Shown here: in pieces, positions 10,977 through 20,900 of the stretch
How the letters are laid out: the number at the start of each line of letters is the position of its first letter
Numbering within the stretch: the first letter of the stretch is position 1
Source of the DNA: Planctomycetota bacterium
GTDB lineage: Bacteria; Planctomycetota; UBA1135; GCA-002686595
DNA length: 64,000 nucleotides
Direction: 5' to 3'
NCBI GenBank assembly: GCA_016714045.1
Contig: JADJNY010000003.1
Span: forward strand, 372,001 to 436,000
The notes under the pieces: generated by a model
What the model saw: the letters and a program-made list of their open reading frames with translations, nothing else
The model's database searches: none
What the model was told of the DNA's origin: nothing
Translations under genes and position numbers: made by a program

Positions 10977-12906
10977 ATGCGGCGCTCGCAATCACAAGCA
11001 CTCCTCGTCGGCACCCTGCTTCTCCTGGCCTTGGGAGCGCTGTTCGCGGTACAACGTTGGTGGGAGTTCCGTGGCCATTCTCCAGAATTCGCAGAAACAA
11101 CGGACCACGCCCCTGCAGACGTTCGTGAGTCCGGGGATACTCGTCTTTCGGATCCCGGCGACCATAGTGCGCGAACCGCTCCGATCGAGGGGCCGCCTAC
11201 TGAGGCACGCGAGCGAACTGGTGCTGTTCGGACGGCTCGAAGTCTACGATCGAACGGGATTGCGCGTGCCGGTCTTGCGCGGCCGGCTAGGGGGTTCTGT
11301 CGAGGGGGGGGGGAATACAAAGCCGCTCATCGGACAGGTGTCGCAGGATCACTGGTCCATTACCATTCCCGCTGGCGCCCGCGTCCACCCTGAGACCATC
11401 GTGCTTCGCAGCGATGATCGGCGCGCGCGTGTTCGTCCTGCATTGCTCCCAGCTAGCGCCCAAGGGGAGCAACTCCTAATTGCCGACCTCCTCGATGGGG
11501 TTCGACTCGCCGTGCTCGATCGAGCCACTCGCGAGCCACTGCGGGACGTGAGGCTGATTCTGCTCCTCGATGGATCAGACGAGCGCGCAGGCCAACGAGT
11601 CCCACCTGCAGATTCCACAAGTGGATTGGTAGAGCTTCATGGTGAATCGCCCTTGATTCTCCCTTGCTTGTCCATTTCTAGGAGCGGCTGGATTGGCGCC
11701 AGAGACTACGCATGGGCGCCGTTCACGTTCGACGGCTGTGAAGGGGAGCGGGTCGCCCTGCTGGATGCGGGCGGCAGCGTAGAGTGTCTGTTGAGTGCAG
11801 ACGGACCAATTCCAGAATCACTCGTAATTCGCGTGCTTGATCCGCGCGGACGTGAGTGTGGGCGCACGGCCGTCAATGGTCGAACTCGGTTTGTTTTCGA
11901 CGGACTCGCGACCGGCGAGCACCGGTTCTGCGTGCAGGCGGCTTCCTCGCAGGACTGGACAAGAGTGCTTGCCACAGGACTGGTTTCCGTCATGCCAGGC
12001 GTGGCACAGCGGGTTGAACTACAGATTGGCATGAAAGCCGCGGAACAAGGACTCGGGCGTCTCACTGTGACCTTCGCCCTGAGCCCTGCCGAGTCAGGTC
12101 GAGATCTCGAACTGTCGGTCGTGCGGGACGCTCCCGGGGCATCCATGACGAGCAGTTCCCGAATGCCCGGCAAGGTGGTGACACGCGACAACGGTGATCG
12201 GGTCGTCGAATGGAGAGTCGGGGGAGTCCTTCCGGGGGCATACTGGGTTCTTGTCTCTCCGATGCTGCGAGCGGAGGCTATCGTCGTCGTTGCAGGCGAA
12301 GATCAGCAAGTATCGTTCCCGGTTCGGGAATTGTGTGATTTTGATGCCGTCGTCGTTGATGGAGATTCAGGGATGCACCTTTCGCCGAGTTCAGTAGCTT
12401 TGCGTCCAGTTCAGGTCCCAGAGACGCTCTCGTTCTGGCGAACGTGCGAACTACGAGATGGCGTCCACCGAGTTCGAGTCCCGATCGGGGAGTATGAAGT
12501 CAAAGCGTGGCATGCACGTCAGTACGACGAGGACAGTCGGTCGTTGGCCTTGATCACGGCGCATCGATCGGAGGCGTTCTTCTTGCGCCGCGTCGAGCGA
12601 ATTGCAATATTGGTTACAGCTCGAGATGGAGAGTCAGAGCTGCCCCTCGAAATGTTGGATTGGCAGCGAGTCAAGTGCGAGCCTGTCCCACCCTGTGACG
12701 GCAAGTTTGTCGGCGTCGCGTGGACAGGCAGCCCACGGTCGGCGACCCGCTACTCGCGATGTTCGGTCTCTGTGAGTCGGCCTGGACGGTACCGAGTTCA
12801 GCTTGAGGGCAATGCGGAGTACGAAGTTGTAGAGCCGATCGAGGTCGTCGCCGAGGCCGGATACGTGAGAACCGGCACGATCCAGTTCATTCCTCGGGTC
12901 CGGTGA
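10977..12906 (+). CDS. Membrane-anchored beta-sandwich protein, apparently frameshifted
   Basis: The first frame (from ATG 10,977) gives MRRSQSQALLVGTLLLLALGA, a membrane anchor, then a hydrophilic Asp/Glu/Pro/Thr linker. The rest of the protein is in the +1 frame, with ELVLFGRLEVYDRTGLRVP near 11,210 and the open frame running to 12,906. Third-position GC favours the second frame from at least 11,212 on. The anchor-linker-beta-sandwich plan matches the giant proteins at 14,242 and 17,983. A one-base shift between about 11,100 and 11,215 would join the parts into roughly 640 residues. A G10 run at 11,304-11,313 lies past the switch and is in frame with the second part. It may be a real pseudogene, a sequence error, or two separate readings. 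Confidence 0.6.
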
Positions 12907-13105
12907 AGGACAAGGGGCTGCTTACGACCCGTTTCTTCAGGTCCTCGTCGTAGTGGCTTTCGTGGTGCTGTCAGGAGGTTCGCCGCTCGCGAGATCCTTC
13001 GTAGTCCATTAGGTCGGTCACATGGCTGCGAGGAGTTGCCTTCGCATGGCGCATGCTCCGCCGTGCTGGACACCCGCGCCGGATCTTGCCACGCTGCGGA
13101 CGACC

Positions 13106-14133
13106 ATGGAAGCCAAGCCCGACGCGACCGAGACGCTCCGATTCGACCTCGCACCCGAGGAGCGCGGTCAGCGGCTCGACCAGGTGCTCGTCGCGCACGT
13201 GCCCGGCTGGTCGCGCACGCGCCTCTCGAACCTGATCCAGACGGGCCACGTCCGGATCAATGGCGCCGCGGTGACGAAGCCCGGCCTGATCCTGCTCGAG
13301 GAGGGGCGCGTCGAGGTCGACCTCGTGCGCCTGGTCGCGACGCGCGACGCGCGCTTCAAGGAACCGGTCGTGCTCTACGAGGACGAGCACCTGGTCGCGC
13401 TCGACAAGCAGGCCGGCACGCTGACCCACGGCAATCAACCGGGCGGCGAGCCGAGCGCAGCGAGCTGGGCTCAGGCGCGCTACGGCGAGCTGCCGCGCTC
13501 GCCCCGCATGCCGGGACTCGAGGAGGACGACGAGGCGGAGGCCGAAGCCGAGGCGAACGAAGCGCTTCGCGCCGGCATCGTGCATCGCCTCGACCGCGAC
13601 ACGAGCGGTGTCTTGCTCATCGCGCGCACCGACACGGTGCTCGCCGAGCTGAAGCGCCAGTTCCAGGCGCGCGAGGTCGCGAAGACGTACGCGGCGCTCG
13701 TCCACGGCGATCCGCGCTTCGACTCCGACTGGATCGAGGGTCACCTCGGCCGCAAGGAGCAGGCGCCCGACCGCATCTCCGTCGTCAAGGAGGGCGAGGG
13801 CCGCTTCGCCTCGACCTACTACGAGGTGAAGGAGCGCTTCACGGGCTTCGCGCGCCTCGCGGTGTTCCCGAAGACCGGCCGCACGCACCAGGTGCGCGTG
13901 CACCTCGGCTCGATCGAGCTCTCGATCGTGGGGAGACGCTGTACGTGCCGAAGAGGAAGCAGCTCTCGAAGCTGCCGCCCGAGGCGCCGCCGCTCGGCCG
14001 GCAAGCGCTGCACGCCGAGCGCCTCGAGATCACGCACCCGGTGACGAAGGAGCGCATCTACTTCGAGTCGCCGTGGCCCGCGGACATGCAGGCGCTGCTC
14101 GATTGGCTGCGGAAGGAACGCCCGGGCGGTTGA
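13106..14133 (+). CDS. RluA/RluD-family 23S rRNA pseudouridine synthase, one-base frameshift
   Basis: The enzyme isomerises uridine to pseudouridine in rRNA. It has an S4 RNA-binding domain (about residues 20-80: GQRLDQVLVAHVPGWSRTRL) and the catalytic motif HRLDRDTSG (160-168, catalytic Asp 163). An acidic Glu/Ala insert lies at about 138-152. The frame that begins at ATG 13,106 is lost after GRTHQVRVHLGSIELSIVG. The expected continuation GETLYVPKRKQ runs in the next frame to 14,133. Restoring one G to the run at about 13,929-13,932 would rejoin them into about 342 residues. The damage falls before the C-terminal strands, so if it is real the enzyme is probably inactive. Confidence 0.85.
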
Positions 14134-14241
14134 GCCGGGCCAGGGCGCCGCGCCAGAGAGGGCGCCGACGCGACGACGGTGTGTTCCCCGCTGGCCGGTG
14201 CTTGTTCGACCCCTCGTTTCGACGTCGTGCGCGCACACCCC

Positions 14242-17200
14242 TCAATCCGGCCGCAGCCGCAGCTTGCGTTCGTCCTGGCCGGAGAGCGTCACCGGCTTCT
14301 TCACCTTCTTGCCGTCGGTCGTCGTCGCGCTGACGACGTACTTGCCCGGCGCGAGCGGGCCGAACGTGCGCTCGGTGCTCGAGATGCCCTTCGACATCAG
14401 GTCCATCATCGCGTCCATCGCGATCATGCCGGAGACCTCGTTCCCGCGCTCGTCCTGGATGGAGAGCGTCGCGCGCACCGGCTTGTCGTCCTTGTCCGTG
14501 ATCGTGACGCGCAGGATCGTGCCCGTTTCGACGACGAGGTCGCACGTGGCGCTCTCGCCCTCGCGCAGCGCGACCGCGGCGCCGTCCTTCGCCGCGAGCG
14601 TCTTCGTGCGCGCGGACAGCGTGTACGTGCCCGCCGCAAGGCCCTTGTACGTGTACTTGCCCGACGCGTCGCTGCTCACGACGCCGAAGCGGTGGACGAG
14701 CTCGCCGTCCTTCGTGCGCGCATAGATCGTCGCGCCGCTGACCGCGTTGCCCTGCGAGTCGCGGACGATGCCCGTGATCGCGCCCGGCTGCTCGAGCTTC
14801 AGATCGATGCCGTCGAGCACCTTGTCGCCCTCGATCCTCAGCCCGCCGCGCACCGCGCGTCCGAAGCTGGAGCGGTCGCCGAATCCGAAGGGGGCCGTGC
14901 CCTCGCCGCCCGCGGCGACGGTGTAGACGCCCGGGTTCAGGTCCTCGAACGCATAGCGACCTCCCTCGTCGGTCGTGCGTGAGTTGCCGTCGCCGAAGAC
15001 CATCAAGCTCGTCGGGCCGTCCGTGCGCGAGATCTCGACGCGCACGCTCGCGAGCGGCTTGCCATCGGGACCGCGCACCGTCCCGCGCAATCCGCACGTC
15101 GGGAGCTCGAGGTCGCGCTCGTACTCGGCGACTTCGGGCACCGAGAGGTAGAACTCGACGCCGTCCTGGCGGCCGAGGTCCTTCGACACGACCAAGACGA
15201 TGTCGCCCGGCTGGTCGAGCGTCACTTCGTAACGCCCCTCGCCCGTCACCTTGCCGAACTTCATGTTCTGCATGAGCGCGCCGCCCTCGTTGAGGACCAT
15301 CACGCTGCCCTTCGTCACCGGAGTGCCGGCGCGCGAGATCTTGCCGTGCACCCGCACGGGTGCTTTCGGCGGCGCGCCGAGCACGACCCGCGTGACCTCG
15401 CCCTCCTTGATCTCGGCGCTCGTCATCTTCATCTGCGCCATGAAGTCGGCCGGGTTCGGCTCCTCGCCGGCCTGGTCGATCATGTCCCCGAGCTTGTCCA
15501 GATCGGGCTCGAGCATCACCTGGTACGTGCCGGGCGTGAGGTGCTCCTCGCGGAAGCGCCCGTCGCTGTCGACGGCGGACTGGCGCATGTCGCCGCTCAT
15601 CGTGAAGAGCTGCACGTTGCGGCCGCCGGCGCGCTCGCCGCGCGCGTCGTAGACCTCGCCCTCGAGCGTGCCGCCGCGCCGCAGCGTGATCACGACGCCC
15701 TCCTTCTGCTCGCCGCCCGCGATGGTGAGCGCGACGGGCTCGCTCTTCGCCCAGCCCTCGGCGGACGCGATGAAGTCGTACGAGCCGGGCGCGAGGTCCT
15801 CGACCACGAACGCGCCCTTCTCGTCGCAGTCCGTGTCGTCCATGCCCAGGCCGGCGAACGGATTCGTGTCGCCTTGCGCGCGCCGTTGGACGTTGGCCTT
15901 CGGCACGGGCGCGCCGAGCGGATCGAGCACGACGCCCGCGATTCGCGCCGCGCGCTGCAGCGCGATCACGAGCTCGTCCTTGGCCGGCAGCACGACGACG
16001 GGCGTCTCGCCCGTCTGCACGGAGTTCTCCGCGAACGCGTGGACGCTCCAGTTGCCCGCGGCCACGCCCTCGAGGAAGAACCGACCGTCCGCGCTCTCGA
16101 AGCCCTGCGCGTGGAGCGAAGAGTCGAGCGGTGCATCGCCCTCCCAGTCCGGCTCGAGCGAGATCGAGAAGCGCGTGATCGGCGCCCCGCTCCCGTCGAC
16201 GACGCGTCCGTGCAGTCCGGGCGGCTCTTCGAGCACGAGCTTCGCGTCCTGCGTGTTCGCCTCGACGCCTTCGAGGCGCGCGATGCGGATGATCGAGCCC
16301 GCGCGCTCGCCGGGGGCGAGGATCCGGTTCGTGTCGGCGCTTCCACCGAAGCGTCGGAACGCGCGGCGCGTGCGGGAAGTGCCCGTGCTCGCGACCTCGG
16401 CTTCGTGCTCGTCGTCCTCCTCCGCCGCGGGAGCGTTCGGGTCGACCGGGAACGCCTCCGCGAGCGTCGCGCGCACTTCGAACGGGCCGCCTTCGAGGCC
16501 CGACACGCGGAAGCGTCCTTCCGCACCGGAGGCGGTGGAGCGCGCCTCGCCGCTCGTGGGACCGAAGCGGAAGGGACGGTTCCCCCCGTCCGCCTTCTTC
16601 TCGACCCGGAGCACGACGATGCCCGCGCCGGGGGCCGGCCGTCCGTCCGCGTACGTGACGACGCCCGCGATCGTGGCGCCCGAACCCAGGCGCAGCTCGA
16701 GGTCGGTCACGACGCCGCCCTCGACGAGCGTCGTGTCCGCGCTCTCTCCGGTGAGGTAGCCCTCGCGCGCCGCCGTGACGCGCCAGACACCGGCGTCGAC
16801 GCCGTAGAGCGTGAAGCGCCCTTCCGCATCCGTCGTCGTCGAGCGCGGTTCGGCGCCGCCGAACAGCATCGCCATGTCCCGGAAGTTGCGCTTCTCCTCC
16901 TTGGCGCGCTCGAGGCCGATGGTCGCGAACTCGATGGGATTCGACGCGTCGTCGACGACCCGGCCGCTGATCCGCGCGCCGAGCGTGAGCTCGCACGTCA
17001 CGTCCGTGCGGCGTCCCGCGCCGAGCTCGAGCTTCGTGTTCGTGAAGGTGGCGAGGCGCTCCGGCTGCACCGTGAGGCCGTAGCGCGACAAGACGGGGAG
17101 CCCGCGCATCTCGAACGACCAGTCGGCGGCCACGGGCACTTCGCGACGCACGCCGCGGCCCCCGCGGCGCCCGCCCATGCTGAAGCCGGTCACGCGCGCC

Positions 17201-17874
17201 GACGCGCCCGCGGTGAGGTCCTCCGGCCGCGCCGTCGGCGGCGTCGTGCAGCGGCCGACGAGCCAGGCGCCGAGCTCGGCCTCGAGCACGAGCGGGTCCT
17301 TCGACTCGGCGAGGTTCACGCGCACGGCCTCCGCGGTGTGGAGGTAGCGCCCGTCGAGCACGACCTGCACGACCGTCGAGTCCGCCGGCGCCGGCACGCG
17401 GAACGTCCCGTCGGCGGCGACGAGGCGGCGCGCCCAGCGCACGCCCGGCTTCGTCTCGAGCGCGACGACGAGGCTGCCCGGATCGTCGGCGTCGCCGAAG
17501 GAGAACCGGCCCGTCGATTCTGAGCCGTGCTGATCGACGACCCAGACGCGCAGCGTCTCGTCCGCGGGCGCGCCGGAGGGCACGTTCACGCGGCCCGCGA
17601 CCTCGCGCGCGTTCGTGAGATCGAAGTTCTGTTCCGTCCCGGCGGCGATCGGCGCGGCCTCGGTGCGCGCCTCCGCGACGGGCGCCGGGGCGGGCTCATT
17701 GACGGGCGTCGCGAGCTCGTTCTTCGTCGGCGACGAGCTCGTCGACTCCGTCGCGGTCTTCTCGACCGGCGCGGTGGTCGTCGTCTTCGTGTCGAGCAGC
17801 TTCCACAGGCCGATCAGGCCGGTGGTCAGGAGGGCGAACAGGAGGACGAAGATCAGGGTGCGGCGGGATTGCAT
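14242..17874 (-). CDS. Giant membrane-anchored carboxypeptidase-regulatory-like repeat protein
   Basis: This 1,210-residue protein starts MQSRRTLIFVLLFALLTTGL, a single membrane helix (about 7-24). A Thr/Ser/Pro/Glu-rich linker follows to about residue 85. The rest is a series of beta-sandwich modules of about 80-100 residues of the carboxypeptidase-regulatory-like/Cna-B type. Recurrent motifs include GRVVDDASNPIEFATIGLER, TDAEGRFTLYGVDAG, GVVLDPLGAPVPKANVQR and GTVRGPDGKPLASVRVEISR. Only the N-terminus is hydrophobic, so the bulk is extracytoplasmic. It is a paralogue of the next gene: the C-terminal 200 residues correspond closely, with shared GKYVVSATTTDGKK-like and SGQDERKL ends. Function unknown; a structural or sensory surface role is inferred. 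Confidence 0.88.
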   Translation of the reverse strand: MQSRRTLIFVLLFALLTTGLIGLWKLLDTKTTTTAPVEKTATESTSSSPTKNELATPVNEPAPAPVAEARTEAAPIAAGTEQNFDLTNAREVAGRVNVPSGAPADETLRVWVVDQHGSESTGRFSFGDADDPGSLVVALETKPGVRWARRLVAADGTFRVPAPADSTVVQVVLDGRYLHTAEAVRVNLAESKDPLVLEAELGAWLVGRCTTPPTARPEDLTAGASARVTGFSMGGRRGGRGVRREVPVAADWSFEMRGLPVLSRYGLTVQPERLATFTNTKLELGAGRRTDVTCELTLGARISGRVVDDASNPIEFATIGLERAKEEKRNFRDMAMLFGGAEPRSTTTDAEGRFTLYGVDAGVWRVTAAREGYLTGESADTTLVEGGVVTDLELRLGSGATIAGVVTYADGRPAPGAGIVVLRVEKKADGGNRPFRFGPTSGEARSTASGAEGRFRVSGLEGGPFEVRATLAEAFPVDPNAPAAEEDDEHEAEVASTGTSRTRRAFRRFGGSADTNRILAPGERAGSIIRIARLEGVEANTQDAKLVLEEPPGLHGRVVDGSGAPITRFSISLEPDWEGDAPLDSSLHAQGFESADGRFFLEGVAAGNWSVHAFAENSVQTGETPVVVLPAKDELVIALQRAARIAGVVLDPLGAPVPKANVQRRAQGDTNPFAGLGMDDTDCDEKGAFVVEDLAPGSYDFIASAEGWAKSEPVALTIAGGEQKEGVVITLRRGGTLEGEVYDARGERAGGRNVQLFTMSGDMRQSAVDSDGRFREEHLTPGTYQVMLEPDLDKLGDMIDQAGEEPNPADFMAQMKMTSAEIKEGEVTRVVLGAPPKAPVRVHGKISRAGTPVTKGSVMVLNEGGALMQNMKFGKVTGEGRYEVTLDQPGDIVLVVSKDLGRQDGVEFYLSVPEVAEYERDLELPTCGLRGTVRGPDGKPLASVRVEISRTDGPTSLMVFGDGNSRTTDEGGRYAFEDLNPGVYTVAAGGEGTAPFGFGDRSSFGRAVRGGLRIEGDKVLDGIDLKLEQPGAITGIVRDSQGNAVSGATIYARTKDGELVHRFGVVSSDASGKYTYKGLAAGTYTLSARTKTLAAKDGAAVALREGESATCDLVVETGTILRVTITDKDDKPVRATLSIQDERGNEVSGMIAMDAMMDLMSKGISSTERTFGPLAPGKYVVSATTTDGKKVKKPVTLSGQDERKLRLRPD

Positions 17875-17982
17875 GGGGTTCCTCGAGCGAGAGGCTCCGC
17901 GCGCGGTCGCACGGAGGGGGCGGTGCCTACGGTACGCGAGCGTGGCCGGAGCGCGCGAGCCGCGCGCCGGGCCGCTGGAACA

Positions 17983-20900
17983 TCAGAAGCGCACGTTGAG
18001 CTTGCGCTCGCCCTGTCCGGAGATCGTGACGGGCTTCGTCGTCGTGCGTCCGTCCGCGAGCGTGACGACGACGCGGTACTTGCCGGCGGGGAGGGGACCG
18101 ACGCGGCGTTCGCCGCCGGGCGCGGCGCCTTGGGACATGAGCTTCATCAGGTCCGAGAGCGAGACGAGGCCCGCGACCTCGCGGCCGGCTTCGTCCTTGA
18201 CCGAGAGCGACGCGGTCAGCGGCTTCTGCTCCGCGTCGACGACCGAGACGAGCAGGTAGGTGCCGCCCTGCAGCACGACGCGCGCGGGAGTGTGTTCGCC
18301 GGAGCGCACCTCGACCTCGGCGCCGTCGCCCGCGGCGCGCGCTCCCTCGCGTGCGCTGACGGTGTAGCGACCGGGCGCGAGCCCGCCGTACTTCACGCCG
18401 CCGTCCGCGGCGGTCGCGAGCATCGAGAAGCGATCGACGAGCTCGCCCGCCTTCGTCCGGACGAAGACGGACGCGCCGGAGACGGGCGCGCCGGCCTCGT
18501 CGACGACGGTGACGTCGATCGTGCCGGGCCGCTCGAGGCGGAAGTCGACGTCCTTCCGCCACTCGCCCTCGCCGACCTGCACGCCAGTGATCGCTTCGCG
18601 GCCGTTCGCCGCGTCGTCGCCGAACGCGCCGCCGAGCAGCATGCTGTCTGCGAACACCGTGTAGCGTTCGGGGCGCAGCGCCTGCACGTCGTAGCGGCCT
18701 TCCGCGTCCGTCGCGGTCTCGTTGTACTGGCCGCCCCACAGCGTGCCGGGCTCGCCCGCGCCGTCGGTCGAGATCGTGACGCGCGCGCCGGACACGGGCT
18801 TGCGATCTTCGTCCTCGACGCGGCCGCTGATGCGGCCGGTGGGGAGCTGGAAGTCGAGCGTCGCTTCCGTCCCCTGCGGCACGGTGCGCGGGAACTCGAC
18901 CACGTTCTGCTGCATCCCCGAGCCCTGGAACTTCTGGACGGAGACCGTGTAGTCGCCCGGTTCGCCGAGCACGAGCGAGTACGCGCCCGTCGCGTCCGTC
19001 GTGGAGCTCTTGAGCCCGCCGGACACGCCGCCGTTGCGCCGCATGAACGAGACCATCGCGCCGCCGTACGGAGCGCCCGCGTGGGTCACGCGGCCGTGCA
19101 CGCGCACCGGGTCCTTCGGCGGCGCGCCGAGCACGACGTGCGTCTCCTGGCCGTCGACGAGGTCCGCGGTGCCCATCTTCATCTTGGAGACGAAGCCGGC
19201 CATGTCGTCGGCGACCTTCGCGTCGCCGGAGCTCGCGCGTGCGCCGTCGTCCTCCGATGCGCTGCCCGCGCCGGCGGGCATCGCGACGACCTGGCGCGAG
19301 CCGGGCTCGAGGTGCTCGATGCGGAACTTGCCGTCCGAGTCCGTGAACTCCATGCGCTGGTCGAAGTTCTGCGTGTTCGTCGCCTGCACCATCCAGCTCC
19401 GCGCGGGCTTGCCCGCGTCGTCGAACACCTCGCCGGTGAGGAGCGCGCCCGTGCGCAGCACGACCACGACGTCGGCGAGTTCGCGCGTCGCGGACAGATC
19501 GACGGCGACGGGCTCGCTGCGCGCGAAGCCGCGCGAGCTCGCGACGAGCTTCTGCGCGATCGGACGCAGTCCCACGAGCTCGAACGCGCCGTCGTCCTGC
19601 GATCGCGCCGTGGCCGGCTTCGGCCCGCGCTCGAGGAAGCGCTGCCAGTTCGGGCCGCCCGTGTCGACCTCGACCTCGGCGCCGCCGACTGGGCGGCCGC
19701 CCGCGTCGCGCACGAAGCCGCGCACGATCGCGGCCCGCTGCAGCACGATGTGCAGGTCGTCCTTCTGTTCGTCGCGCGGCAACTCGAGCGCGATCGGCTC
19801 GATCGGCGCGAAGCCGTCGGCGCTCGCGGAGAGCTTCCACGTCCCGCTCGAGAGCTTCGTGAAGACGAACGTGCCGTCGGCGCTCTCGAACGTCTCCTTC
19901 ACGGAGTCCTGGCCGAACGTCGCCAGCGGCCCGCTCGCGGTGCGTTGCGCGTAGAGCGTGAACTTCGCGACGGGCGCGCTCGCCTCGTCCGTGACGAGAC
20001 CGCGCACGCCGGTTGGGGCGCGCAGCACGAGCGCGAGCTCCTTCGTGCCCGCCGCGACGCCGTCGTGCCGCGCGCGCCATTCGTCCGCGCGCTTCTTCGA
20101 CGGCTTCGCGGTCGGATCGCTCGGCGCCGGTTCCTCGGTCTTCGCGGCGGCCTCCGGAGCGTCCGCGTGCGCGATCACCGTGAAGGGGCCCGCGCCGAGC
20201 CCGCCGACCAGGTAGCGGCCCTCCGCGTCCGTGCGCGCCTTGCCGGAGCCGCCGCGCAGCGCGTTCATGGCACCCATGCCGTACATCTGCGACAGGTCGA
20301 AGCTCACGCGCACCTCGACGTCGCGCGCGGGCTCGCCGCCGGGCCACGCGACGGTGCCGGAGATCGTGCCGCCGGCCTCGAGCAGGAGCTCGACGTCGCT
20401 CTTCGTCGCGGCGTCGGCGAGGTCGAGGTCGAGCTTGGGGCTCGCCAGGAAACGCGCGTGGCCCGCGGTGAGGCCGACGCGCCCCGGCGGGACCGCGACG
20501 AGCTCGAACGCACCGGCGTCGTCCGTCGTCGTGCGGCGCACGACGCGGTCGTCGAAGCCGAACCACTGCCCGGGCAGCTTCGCGCGCACCACGGCGCCCG
20601 CGAGCGGCGTCCGGTCGGGAGCGAGCACCACGCCGCGCACGATGGCGCCGCGCCGCAGCGTGACCGTCACGTCGTTCCACGCGCCGGCCCGCAGCGCCTC
20701 GACCGGACGCTCCAGCGCCGCGAGCTCCTCGGGATCGACCGCGAACGTGTAGCGCCCGCGCGGCGGCATGGCGCGGAAGGCGAACGCGCCGGCTTCCGCG
20801 AGCGCGGTGCGCGCGACCAGAAGTCGCGCGTCCACGCCGCCGCCCGCGGGGTTCTGGAAGCCCGGCCGCAGCACGGCGATCGCGTCGGACTCCAGCGCGG

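Noticed and set aside
11304..11313. The G10 run as the cause of the frameshift at 11.1-11.2 kb
   Set aside because: Third-position GC shows the downstream frame is already in use from about 11,212, before the run.
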